A DNA stretch of 40,308 nucleotides from Kineosporia sp. A_224 (GTDB lineage: Bacteria > Actinomycetota > Actinomycetes > Actinomycetales > Kineosporiaceae): NCBI RefSeq assembly GCF_002198655.1, contig NZ_MWLN01000117.1, positions 65,785 through 106,092 on the forward strand, read 5' to 3'. Numbering within the stretch: the stretch's first letter is position 1; every line of letters begins with the position of its first letter. A program made the translations under genes and the position numbers. The notes under the pieces were generated by a model, which saw only the letters and a program-made list of their open reading frames with translations, had not been told where the DNA came from and did not search any database. Below are positions 32,141 through 39,243 of this stretch, piece after piece.

Positions 32141-32518
32141 ATGGCGGCAACGACCGTCTCGGGCCGGATCGCCGACCAGATCAGGGCGGACATCCGGGCC
32201 GGGCGCTTGAAGATCGGAGATCGGCTACCCACCCGCGCCGAGATCCAGGAGAAGCACGGCATCGCGTCGATGACCGCGGCGTCGGTCGTGCGCATCCTCC
32301 GAGACGAGGGACTCGTCGAGAGCATTGCGGGGCGAGGCGTGTACGTCCTCGCTGTCCCAGGGGAGAGTTCGCCGGACTTACCCAACGCGCAACGCGACAC
32401 CCAACGCATCAGTGAGCTCGAGGCCCGTCTGGCGGCCCTCGAGACGTGGCGGGACAACGTCGTGCCACTCCTGGCGACCCTGGAGTCCCAAGGGCCGCCG
32501 GAGTCAACCGACCGGTGA
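32141..32518 (+). CDS. GntR-family transcriptional regulator
   Basis: 125 residues. The winged helix (IADQIRADIRAGRLKIGDRL, PTRAEIQEKHGIASMTAASV, VRILRDEGLVESIAGRGVYV) is a textbook GntR DNA-binding domain. In place of a ligand domain there is a short coiled coil (ISELEARLAALETWRDNVVP), as in plasmid KorSA-like or YtrA-like small regulators. Such proteins repress replication, transfer or integrase genes on actinobacterial plasmids. No Shine-Dalgarno sequence precedes the ATG at 32141, or the in-frame GTG six bases earlier, so the mRNA may be leaderless. It is divergent from 31446. Confidence 0.88.
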   Translation: MAATTVSGRIADQIRADIRAGRLKIGDRLPTRAEIQEKHGIASMTAASVVRILRDEGLVESIAGRGVYVLAVPGESSPDLPNAQRDTQRISELEARLAALETWRDNVVPLLATLESQGPPESTDR

Positions 32519-32573
32519 TCTGCCACAGCATCGAGTCAAGCCGCCGGCCGACGCGATCACCATGAAGCAGCAG

Positions 32574-32636
32574 TGCAGTCCCGATGCAGTCTCAATGCAG
32601 TCCCGGTGCAGCGACACTGCACCAGGACCCTGCACC
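32574..32636. repeat. TGCAG direct repeats with 11-bp phase
   Basis: TGCA cores stand at 32574, 32585, 32596, 32607 and 32618, each exactly 11 bp apart, with a sixth at 32631. The first copies read TGCAGTCCCGA, TGCAGTCTCAA, TGCAGTCCCGG. One-turn spacing puts all on one face of the helix, the pattern of iterons or cooperative operator arrays. They lie in the 150-bp gap between the GntR gene and the XRE-TPR gene. Confidence 0.75.
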
Positions 32637-32671
32637 GACACCCGGCGGACGCCACGAGGGGAGGCAGGTCC

Positions 32672-33934
32672 GTGAACGACGATGCACCGGCCATCGAGGC
32701 CTGGACCGGCGCCCTCGCGACGGCGCTGCAGAAGGCCCTGCGTCTGTCGAACGAGGCCTTCGCCGCCGAGCTCGGTGTCGCGCCACGCACCGTCGCCGGA
32801 TGGCACGCCAGCCCCGACGTGACTCCGAGCCCGGTGAACCAAGCCGCGCTCGACACCCGGCTGTCGCGCGCCCCTGCGGGCATTCACCGGCGGGTGGCCG
32901 CCGCGAGCAGCACAGCCGGTCGCGATCAGGCTCGACCCGCGGTCGTAGACGCCATCCTCGTGGAGCGAAGCGCCCGCGAGGTCTCCACCGACGCGCTCGA
33001 GTACACCGTCGGAGTCGGGCCTCACGTGTTGTCGCTGCTTCGGTCGCGTCTGATCGAGGTGGCCGATCGCTACAACGCCGATCCGCCGGCGGCGGTCTTC
33101 CTGGAGATCAAGGCAGTTCGCGACACGGCCGTCGGACTGCGCCAGGCAACCCGCCGGCCAAGTGAGCTCAGCGACCTGCACGTGGTCGTCGGAGCAGCAG
33201 CGGCGCTCATGGGCAGCATGGCCTTCGACCTCGGGCAGCCACGGGCGGCCGGGACACTCGCTCGCAGCGCGACCGAGTTCGGTGACCTGGCCGGGCACTC
33301 CTCTCTGGTCGCATGGACGTTCGGTCTCCGGGCCACCCTGGCGTTCTGGGCAGGCAAGACAACCGCTGCCTTGAGAGCGATCGAGGGTGGCCTTGCGGCC
33401 GTCGACGCTGGCCCACAGCGGGTCAGGCTGCTCTACATCGCTGCCCGGGCTCACGCCGTCGCCGGCGACGCCGATGCGGTCGCCGCCTCCCTGACCGCGG
33501 CAGCACGCTCGGCAGAGAGCTCCGGTGACGACCACGACGAGCTCCAGGACGACATCGGCGGGGAGTTCGCGTTCGGACCCGCTCGCGCCGACGCCTGCGC
33601 CGGCGCGGCCTGGCTCGAGGTGGGAGACGGCGCGCGGGCCGCCGCTGCAGTGGCCCGCACGCTCGCCTCGTACGAGCTCGCCGCACTGCCTGTCGCCCTT
33701 GCCGCCGGCGCACGGCTCGACCTTGCAACGGCGCTGGTCATGCAGGGGGACCTGACAGGTGCGGCGGAGACGCTGGTGCCCGTGCTGCAGCTGCCTGCCC
33801 AGCAACGCAGCGCCGCGCTCACCAGCCGGATGCAGCGACTCCGCCGCCAGCTGCGGGGACACGGCGACGGGGGACACCCCATCGCCGAAGCGACTCGAAC
33901 GTGGTGCGTCGACGCAGGAAGCCTGACGGTCTAG
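32672..33934 (+). CDS. XRE-type HTH regulator with TPR-like repeats
   Basis: 420 residues. The N-terminal 65 residues hold a helix-turn-helix (LRLSNEAFAAELGVAPRTVA, then GWHASPDV). From about 140 to 400 the protein is all-helical with tandem repeat character (GSMAFDLGQPRAAGTLARSA; RLLYIAARAHAVAGDADAVA; LATALVMQGDLTGAAETLVP), resembling the TPR-containing regulators of Streptomyces. Such proteins usually sense peptides or partners. GTG at 32672-32674 follows GGGGAGG; an open frame upstream only crosses the repeat array. The 11-bp repeats immediately upstream are a plausible binding site for it or for the GntR protein. Confidence 0.78.
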   Translation: MNDDAPAIEAWTGALATALQKALRLSNEAFAAELGVAPRTVAGWHASPDVTPSPVNQAALDTRLSRAPAGIHRRVAAASSTAGRDQARPAVVDAILVERSAREVSTDALEYTVGVGPHVLSLLRSRLIEVADRYNADPPAAVFLEIKAVRDTAVGLRQATRRPSELSDLHVVVGAAAALMGSMAFDLGQPRAAGTLARSATEFGDLAGHSSLVAWTFGLRATLAFWAGKTTAALRAIEGGLAAVDAGPQRVRLLYIAARAHAVAGDADAVAASLTAAARSAESSGDDHDELQDDIGGEFAFGPARADACAGAAWLEVGDGARAAAAVARTLASYELAALPVALAAGARLDLATALVMQGDLTGAAETLVPVLQLPAQQRSAALTSRMQRLRRQLRGHGDGGHPIAEATRTWCVDAGSLTV

Positions 33935-34028
33935 GAACCACTGCAGCCGTAGGAGGATTGACCGACCGACCCGCGGGTCACCGACCCGGTTGGCGCAAGG
34001 TCCGCCGGAGCCATCTTTGCCGGGCATC

Positions 34029-34034
34029 TACTCT
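34029..34034 (+). promoter_or_regulatory. Candidate -10 of a leaderless mRNA
   Basis: TACTCT is seven bases before the GTG at 34042 and no Shine-Dalgarno sequence intervenes, as in actinobacterial leaderless transcripts. No convincing -35 is present. Confidence 0.4.
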
Positions 34035-34041
34035 GACGGTC

Positions 34042-34527
34042 GTGAACGCCGCCCTGCCAGGAGGAACCCCGGACGCCGTCGAGCCCTGGGCCGCTCTGGT
34101 CGAGTGGAGCGATTGGGTGCCGCTGACCGTGAGCGATGTGAGGCAGGCACCAACGTCCCCGGGCGTGTACGTGGCCCGTTCGCGGGGCTCGAGGAAGGTC
34201 GTGTACGCCGGGATGGCGGGGGAGCGCAGCGGGCACGGTCTGAGGGGCCGGCTCGGGGTGTACGCCCGCGGGAGGGCACCGCACAGCGGGCTCGGCGCGG
34301 CGTGCATGGACCGTGCCCTTGAGGACACCACCTGGGTCCGGGCCCGGGCGGACGCGGTCGACGCTGGCGCCAGGTGGACAGTCAACGACTGGGCCTTGGC
34401 CGCGGTCGACCGCGCCGAGCTCGAGGTCTGCTGGGCTGCGCAGAACTCCACGGGCGCAGCGGAACACCTTGAACGGGCCGTACTGGACTCTCTGGCCGGC
34501 ACCGGCCTGTGGAACCGCCGGCAGTAG
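34042..34527 (+). CDS. GIY-YIG-like protein
   Basis: 161 residues from a GTG supported by the TACTCT hexamer. The core, SPGVYVARSRGSRKVVYAGM followed by GHGLRGRLGVYARGRAP, follows the GIY-YIG plan: a GVY strand, a VYAGM strand and the Arg-rich helix. The expected catalytic Glu may be the Glu in the TGAAEHLERAVLDSL helix. GIY-YIG nucleases cut DNA in repair, restriction or homing, but many small relatives are of unknown role. It is followed convergently by the epimerase gene; 34528-34634 has no feature I can support. Assignment is by motif only. Confidence 0.55.
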   Translation: MNAALPGGTPDAVEPWAALVEWSDWVPLTVSDVRQAPTSPGVYVARSRGSRKVVYAGMAGERSGHGLRGRLGVYARGRAPHSGLGAACMDRALEDTTWVRARADAVDAGARWTVNDWALAAVDRAELEVCWAAQNSTGAAEHLERAVLDSLAGTGLWNRRQ

Positions 34528-34634
34528 GTGTGCCCTGGCCCCCACGCTGCGGACGCCGGGTCGCTCCCCGGATCGCTATGCGGCTGCCGCTAACGGCGAC
34601 TGCTGCACGGGCTCGGCTACACGACACGTCGCCT

Positions 34635-35675
34635 CTAGAGCGGCGGGGCCACGGTCCGGCCCAATAGCCGAAGCACCGCTCTCTCGTGCTCGATCGTGAG
34701 TCCTACCTCGGAGGCCCGTTCACTGGTCGCCGGCGCGATCGAGGGGTGGCTGCTCATCCATCGCCAGGTGTCAGCGACCGTGTCGGCAAGGTCCCGGCAT
34801 CGCAGGCCCGTCTGCTGCGCTTGCCCCGGATCAACCCGCCAGACGCCGGCGGCAGTGCGCCACAGCGGCAGCTCGGACCACTGCCGGACACCCGCAGCGG
34901 CGAGCACGTCGTCCGGTGCCCAGACAGTCTGCGCTGACGACCCTGTCACCGCAGCGCACGCCGCGAGGAGTCCACCGAATGTGCTCCCTTCCAGCGGCGC
35001 AGCGACGTTGAAGGCGCCGGTGAGAGGCCGTTCGGCGGCGGTCACCGCGAATGTGGCCAGGTCGCGGACATCGACGGGCTGGATCCGGCGTTCCGGGTCA
35101 CCTGGGGCGATAACCGTGCCACCGGCTGCGATTCGCAGCAGCCACCACGGAAGCCGGCCGACGTACTCCCGGGGTCCGAGCACGACTCCCGGCCGGAGCA
35201 CGGTGACCCGATCCTTGCCGAAGACCTCGAGCGCGGCCGCCTCGCATCCGGCCTTCTGGTAGCCGTACCGGGTCGGTCCGTCCTCGACGTCGACGCCGTA
35301 GTCGGGGCCGGCGTCAGGCGGGCACTTCAACAGAGAGGAAGCTTCGGTGAGCGCCTCGTTGGGCCATCCGGCGTAGGCGCTGACGGTCGAGACGAAGACG
35401 CAATGCCCAGTGACCGGCTCGAGCGCACGAGCAACGGCGAGGACGTTGCGCGGTACGTACCCCGAAGTGTCGATGACGGCATCCCACGGGCCCTGCGCGA
35501 CCAAGGCAGCAATGTCATCGGGGCGGAGCCGGTCACCGCGAACAGGTCGGACCCCGATGACGTCCTCGCCCGTGCGTCCACGGTTGAACGTCGTCACACT
35601 CACGCCACGAGCCAGGGCATCGGTCACGACCGCCTGACCAACGAAGGCGGTGCCGCCGAGAACGAGCAGTCGCAT
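34635..35675 (-). CDS. NAD-dependent epimerase/dehydratase-type reductase
   Basis: 346 residues of the short-chain dehydrogenase/epimerase fold. MRLLVLGGTAFVGQAVVTDA is the Rossmann start with a GGTxFVG NAD(P) motif; RGDRLRPDDIAAL is the usual Asp loop; VSTVSAYAG carries the catalytic-type Ser, and YGYQKAG supplies the Tyr-x-x-x-Lys pair. The later PGVVLGPREYVGRLPWWLLR and RRIQPVDVRDLA parts are typical of atypical SDR reductases. The substrate is unknown. It is cargo rather than backbone. The ATG at 35673-35675 has only a weak ribosome site. Divergent from the 64-aa zinc protein. Confidence 0.85.
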   Translation of the reverse strand: MRLLVLGGTAFVGQAVVTDALARGVSVTTFNRGRTGEDVIGVRPVRGDRLRPDDIAALVAQGPWDAVIDTSGYVPRNVLAVARALEPVTGHCVFVSTVSAYAGWPNEALTEASSLLKCPPDAGPDYGVDVEDGPTRYGYQKAGCEAAALEVFGKDRVTVLRPGVVLGPREYVGRLPWWLLRIAAGGTVIAPGDPERRIQPVDVRDLATFAVTAAERPLTGAFNVAAPLEGSTFGGLLAACAAVTGSSAQTVWAPDDVLAAAGVRQWSELPLWRTAAGVWRVDPGQAQQTGLRCRDLADTVADTWRWMSSHPSIAPATSERASEVGLTIEHERAVLRLLGRTVAPPL

Positions 35676-35732
35676 AGGTCCATGCTCGGGGATCGGACCC
35701 GAACGGGCACGGTCCGAGCTAGCGTCCGAGGC

Positions 35733-35927
35733 GTGAGTCGTGCCCGCTACACGCACCGTCGATGCCCAATTTGTCGCCAGGACTGCGACTTCAAGCACCT
35801 GCCGAACGAGCGCGACGCGTACGGCCGATGGCTCCTCGTCTGCACGAGGTGCAGCCACAAGGAGGCGGCGCCGGGCCAAGCCAAGCCGACGTGGCACGAA
35901 CTGTTCGCGGATCGAGACCCCTCCTGA
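35733..35927 (+). CDS. Small zinc protein, 64 aa
   Basis: 64 residues with CPIC (about 11-14), a nearby Cys18, and CTRC (about 42-45), the spacing of a zinc ribbon, in a basic, aromatic context. The GTG at 35733-35735 has no ribosome site but TAGCGT lies seven bases upstream, pointing to a leaderless mRNA. It is divergent from the epimerase gene. Function unknown; the frame and Cys pairs are the only support. Confidence 0.5.
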   Translation: MSRARYTHRRCPICRQDCDFKHLPNERDAYGRWLLVCTRCSHKEAAPGQAKPTWHELFADRDPS

Positions 35928-36030
35928 CCACGTGCCGCCAATCCGGCGGTCGACCCTGGGAAGCACGGGCTACAACCGCGCGCAGGTGCCCCGACGCCGA
36001 GGGCGTTGCCCTGTGGAGAGACCGAAGCAT

Positions 36031-36252
36031 CCCTCCTTGCTGGGCATCGCGACATCTCACCGGCTCACGCTGGTCTTCCGTCTCCCGGCCTCCCCACTGT
36101 GCGGTGGCCTGACCGCAGGGCAAGGCCCAGCCGGCTTCGCCGGTCGCTACGCGAGCCTTGCCCTGCGGTCAGGCCACCGCTCCTTGGTCCTGCCGGAAGA
36201 CGGAAGACCAGCGCGGCTCACCAGAGCTGCCGCCGGCTTCTGGCAAGGAGGG
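36031..36252 (+). promoter_or_regulatory. Outer stem that can mask the parB-like ribosome site
   Basis: CCCTCCTTGC (36031-36040) is the exact reverse complement of GCAAGGAGGG (36243-36252), which contains the Shine-Dalgarno sequence of the parB-like gene at 36261. In RNA the two could pair and hide the ribosome site. The 146-bp palindromic element lies between the two halves. The remaining part of the 333-bp gap (35928-36030) shows nothing I can assign. Confidence 0.5.
36068..36213. mobile_element. 146-bp near-palindromic element with 7-bp flanking direct repeat
   Basis: The outer arms 36068-36089 and 36192-36213 match in 21 of 22 positions, the inner arms 36101-36126 and 36155-36180 match perfectly over 26 bp, and the two 11-bp spacers between them are symmetrical in place but not in sequence. 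The 28-base centre holds a CCGGC-TTC-GCCGG hairpin. CGGCTCA stands immediately before (36061-36067) and immediately after (36214-36220) the element. This is the structure of a miniature inverted-repeat transposable element with a 7-bp target-site duplication. No coding capacity. A duplicated structured RNA leader is the alternative. Confidence 0.65.
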
Positions 36253-36260
36253 AAGCCGTC

Positions 36261-37895
36261 ATGGCTGCGACCACGAGCACCGTCACCACCTTGGTGCAGG
36301 ACTTGGACCCGACCACCCTGCTGGTCGACGTCAACATCCGGCACGACGCCCGCCTCGACAAGGACTTCGTCGCCAGCATCCGCGACCACGGCGTCCTGCA
36401 GCCCATCGTCGCCGTCCGCACCACCGACGGCGCGATCCGCGTGCGGCTCGGCCACCGCCGCACGCTGGCGGCCGTCGAGGCCGGACGCCCGACGGTGCCG
36501 GTCATCGTCGCTGCCGACGAGGCAGACGACGACGCCACCCAGATCGGGCGTCTCATCGCCCAATACGCCGAAAATGCTCATAGGACCGCGCTCTCAGCGA
36601 GTGAAAGGGCGGACGTCGTCGCCCAACTCGCAGCGTTCGGCGTCAGCGCCGCACAGATCACCAAGCGGACCCGGATGCCCCGCACCGAGGTCAACGCCGC
36701 CCTGACCGTCACCGGGTCCGACCTGGCCAAGGCCGCCACCGCACGCTACGAGTTCCTGACATTGGAGCAGGCGGCAGTGATCGCCGAGTTCGACGCGGAC
36801 GTCGACGTCGTCAAGTCCCTGGTCGCCGCCGCCAGGACCGGCGGGTTCGACCACGTCGCTCAGCGTGCCCGGGACCACCGCGACGAGCAGGAAGCGATCG
36901 CCGCCGCCACCCAGCCCCTTGCGGCTACAGGCCTACGCGTCGTCGGCCGTGACGTGATGACCGGCAAGGCCGAGCGCCTCGACTCCCTCACCGACGACCC
37001 GGACACCCGAGAGCCGCTGACCGTCGAGGGCCACGCCACCTGCCCGGGGCACGCCGCCTACGTCGCCAGGCAGTGGGTCGACGAGGACGACGAGGACGAC
37101 GCGCCGGACACGGAGACAGCGATGCCGTCCAGCACCGGGGAGAACGGCGAGCAGGACGGCGACACCGGCCCAGACAACGAGGACGACGAGACGGACGACG
37201 AGGACGACGTCGAGGACGAGGACACCGGGGGGTCCTACCAGTACCGGCCGGTCTACATCTGCACCGACCCGGCCGCCCACGGCCACCACGACCGCTACAG
37301 GTATGGCGGCCAGAGCAGCCAGCGCAAGACGTCCGCCGAGATGACGGACGACGAGCGCGAGGTCGCCCGAGCGGAGCGCCGCAGCGTGATCGTTAACAAT
37401 CGCGCGTGGGAGTCATCGACCAAGGTCAGGCGCGCCTGGCTCAAGACGCTGTCCGCCAGGAAGACCCCTCCGAAGCAGACGGCCACGTTCTTGGCCGTGG
37501 CGGCCGCCCATGACGCCGACACGATCGCCAGCATCGGCGGTAACCACCTGGCCGCTGACCTGCTCGGTCTCGGCGGCACCAGCTACGGCCGCAGCGACCG
37601 GCTGCAGACGCTCCTGAAGACCGTTACCGACGCCCGCGCCCAGGTGATCCACCTGGTGCTTGTCCTCGCGGCCTACGAAGACGCCAGCAGCCGCGAGGAC
37701 TGGCGGCACGCCAACTCCCGGACCACCCGGTACCTGCAGCACATCGCCGGGCTCGGCTACGGGCTCAGCGACGTCGAGCACCTCGCCTGCGGCGCGACGA
37801 CCGAACCGGACGACAAGGCCGACACCGCCGACACCGCCGACACCGCCGACACCGCGGACGTCGACGACGAGCCGGGGGAGCCGTCGGGGCAGTGA
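36261..37895 (+). CDS. ParB/Spo0J-type nuclease-domain protein
   Basis: 544 residues. The ParB N-terminal domain covers about 12-115 (DPTTLLVDVNIRHD, FVASIRDHGVLQPIVAV, RLGHRRTLAAVEAG, ENAHRTALSASERADVV); a helix-turn-helix follows (FGVSAAQITKRTRMPRTEVN, about 128-148). The second half has a long acidic stretch (about 270-330), a conserved-looking domain (YICTDPAAHGHHDRY; VVAAAHD-type helices; AHANSRTT-like region) and a tail of Thr-Ala-Asp repeats. Such large ParB-like proteins occur on actinobacterial plasmids, often without ParA. ATG at 36261 follows AAGGAGGG. The partition or nuclease role is not certain; no ParA adjoins it. It is followed by a strong terminator-like stem. Confidence 0.8.
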   Translation: MAATTSTVTTLVQDLDPTTLLVDVNIRHDARLDKDFVASIRDHGVLQPIVAVRTTDGAIRVRLGHRRTLAAVEAGRPTVPVIVAADEADDDATQIGRLIAQYAENAHRTALSASERADVVAQLAAFGVSAAQITKRTRMPRTEVNAALTVTGSDLAKAATARYEFLTLEQAAVIAEFDADVDVVKSLVAAARTGGFDHVAQRARDHRDEQEAIAAATQPLAATGLRVVGRDVMTGKAERLDSLTDDPDTREPLTVEGHATCPGHAAYVARQWVDEDDEDDAPDTETAMPSSTGENGEQDGDTGPDNEDDETDDEDDVEDEDTGGSYQYRPVYICTDPAAHGHHDRYRYGGQSSQRKTSAEMTDDEREVARAERRSVIVNNRAWESSTKVRRAWLKTLSARKTPPKQTATFLAVAAAHDADTIASIGGNHLAADLLGLGGTSYGRSDRLQTLLKTVTDARAQVIHLVLVLAAYEDASSREDWRHANSRTTRYLQHIAGLGYGLSDVEHLACGATTEPDDKADTADTADTADTADVDDEPGEPSGQ

Positions 37896-37907
37896 CCCGC
37901 GGGTAGA

Positions 37908-37954
37908 CGTGGACGGGGAGGGCGCCGCCCGAAACGGCGCCCTCCCCGTCCACG
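37908..37954 (+). terminator. 19-bp perfect stem after the parB-like gene
   Basis: CGTGGACGGGGAGGGCGCC (37908-37926) pairs without mismatch with GGCGCCCTCCCCGTCCACG (37936-37954) around a nine-base loop, 13 bp after the stop codon. Only a weak T-containing stretch follows (CATCTTC). It is likely a transcription terminator or RNA-stabilising 3' end. Its base carries the same GTGGAC/GTCCAC hexamers as the 26474 array. Confidence 0.8.
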
Positions 37955-37988
37955 CATCTTCACACCCACCCCCGACAACACGCTCCGC

Positions 37989-38060
37989 AGCACGACCGAG
38001 AGCACGACCGAGAGCACGCCCGAGAGCACGCCCGAGTGCACGCCCGAGTGCACGCCCGAG
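37989..38060. repeat. Six tandem 12-bp repeats before the multi-HTH gene
   Basis: Two AGCACGACCGAG, two AGCACGCCCGAG and two TGCACGCCCGAG copies stand head to tail, followed by a partial TGCGGCAG. The stepwise single-base changes suggest growth by duplication. They lie between the terminator of the parB-like gene and the start of the zinc/HTH gene at 38119, so they may be iterons or operators. The array has no spacers and is not a CRISPR. Confidence 0.85.
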
Positions 38061-38118
38061 TGCGGCAGCGCGCCGTGCCTGCCCTGTGGTGACAGCCCCG
38101 TCACCGCCAGGAGCAGCG

Positions 38119-38994
38119 ATGACGCACCCCACGCCCGACGCCGTCCGGCGGCCCTGCCACCACCCCCGGGCCCACCACCAGCACGGCACCCGCGCCGCTT
38201 ACGTCGCCGACCGCTGCCGCTGCAGCGACTGCCGCGAGGCCAACCGCGCCGACGCCGCAGCCCGCCGCCGAGCCGTCGCGTACGGGCGGTGGCAGCCCTT
38301 CGTCGACGCTGCCCCGGCCCGCCGACACATCGAGCGCCTTCGAGCAGCCGGGGTGGGCATCAATCGGATCGTCGGCCTGTCCGGGGTCGGCAGCGGCACC
38401 GTCCGCCAGCTCGTCTACGGCGACCGCCGCACCGGCACCCCCACAGCGCGGATCCGCCCCGAGACCGCCGCCGCGATCCTCGCCGTCCCGCTCACCCGGC
38501 CCGCCGTCGGCGCCCTCGTCCCGGCCGGCCGCACACACGCCCTGCTCACCGACCTCCTCGAGGCCGGCCACCCCCTGCCGGTGCTCGCACGTCTGCTCGG
38601 CCGCACCACGTCCAGCCTGGCCGCCACCCTCGCCCGTGCCCGCGTGACCGCTGGCACCGCCGACGCCGTGGTCGCCCTATTCCGCAGCCTCACGCCCCAG
38701 CCCCGCCGCCGGTCGCGAGCGGCGACGGTCACCGACCGACTCGGCTGGCCTGCCGGCGACAGCGACGACACCGACGACCTGACGGGCGACGACGACCTGG
38801 CGGGCGGCGACGTCACAGTGGACGAGGTCGCTGTCGAGCGCGCGATGGCTGGCGAACCCGTCACGCTCACCCTTGTCGAGCAGCTCGAGGCAGTCCGCAG
38901 GCTCCACGCCCGAGGCCTGTCCGACCGCCGCATCGCGCTGCTCCTGCGAACCAGTGCCCGCACCGTCTCCCGCCGCAAGTCCGCGACCGCCTGA
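38119..38994 (+). CDS. Zinc-cluster protein with several helix-turn-helix motifs
   Basis: 291 residues. The N-terminal part, HGTRAAYVADRCRCSDCREA (about 22-41), is a motif frequent in actinobacterial phage and plasmid proteins and probably binds zinc with CHH before it. Three HTH-like units follow: about 70-100 (LRAAGVGINRIVGLSGVGSG), about 143-172 (LEAGHPLPVLARLLGRTTSS) and the last 35 residues (LHARGLSDRRIALLLRTSAR). An acidic linker at about 215-240 separates them. This is a DNA-binding protein, perhaps a plasmid regulator or an unusual initiator; family not named. ATG at 38119 follows AGGAGCAG. The six 12-bp repeats upstream are the obvious candidate binding site. Confidence 0.65.
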   Translation: MTHPTPDAVRRPCHHPRAHHQHGTRAAYVADRCRCSDCREANRADAAARRRAVAYGRWQPFVDAAPARRHIERLRAAGVGINRIVGLSGVGSGTVRQLVYGDRRTGTPTARIRPETAAAILAVPLTRPAVGALVPAGRTHALLTDLLEAGHPLPVLARLLGRTTSSLAATLARARVTAGTADAVVALFRSLTPQPRRRSRAATVTDRLGWPAGDSDDTDDLTGDDDLAGGDVTVDEVAVERAMAGEPVTLTLVEQLEAVRRLHARGLSDRRIALLLRTSARTVSRRKSATA

Positions 38995-39056
38995 CCAGGC
39001 CGCCCTGCGACCTCAGCACCGACACACCTCTTGCACTCTGGCAGTGACCGTGTCGA

Positions 39057-39073
39057 ATCGCATCTGATGCGAT
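39057..39073. repeat. 17-bp dyad, copy 1
   Basis: ATCGCATCTGATGCGAT is a perfect dyad around a central T. An identical copy is 161 bp downstream at 39218. Both stand before the recombinase gene, so they may be recombination core sites, ends of an inserted cassette, or operators. The intervening sequence has no open frame I can support. Confidence 0.8.
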
Positions 39074-39217
39074 CACGTCACGGCGGTTGTTCGGACCTGA
39101 TTCTCGGCATCGGTGCAGGTCAGCGGCCGGTCAGTGTGAACGTTCGCGGGGAGCTCTGAGGGTGCCCCGCTCCAGCGAAGCAGAGGGTGCCAGGTTGACC
39201 TGCGGGGATTCCGGGTC

Positions 39218-39234
39218 ATCGCATCTGATGCGAT
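39218..39234. repeat. 17-bp dyad, copy 2, at the recombinase start
   Basis: Identical to the dyad at 39057. It ends ten bases before the recombinase GTG and overlaps a TAATCT hexamer, so binding here would also affect recombinase expression. GCAGTGAC occurs near both copies (39041 and 39241), but on different sides. Confidence 0.8.
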
Positions 39235-39243
39235 AATCTCGCA

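Noticed and set aside
32504-34027. Minus-strand open frame (507 codons) opposite the XRE-TPR regulator
   Set aside because: No domain, spans the repeat array and intergenic DNA, and conflicts with a gene having a good ribosome site.
37823-37860. Repeats of GACACCGCC as a binding array
   Set aside because: They are coding, giving the Thr-Ala-Asp tail of the ParB-type protein, and have a 9-bp codon period.
37989-38060. CRISPR array
   Set aside because: Units are 12 bp, head to tail with no spacers, and no cas gene is present.
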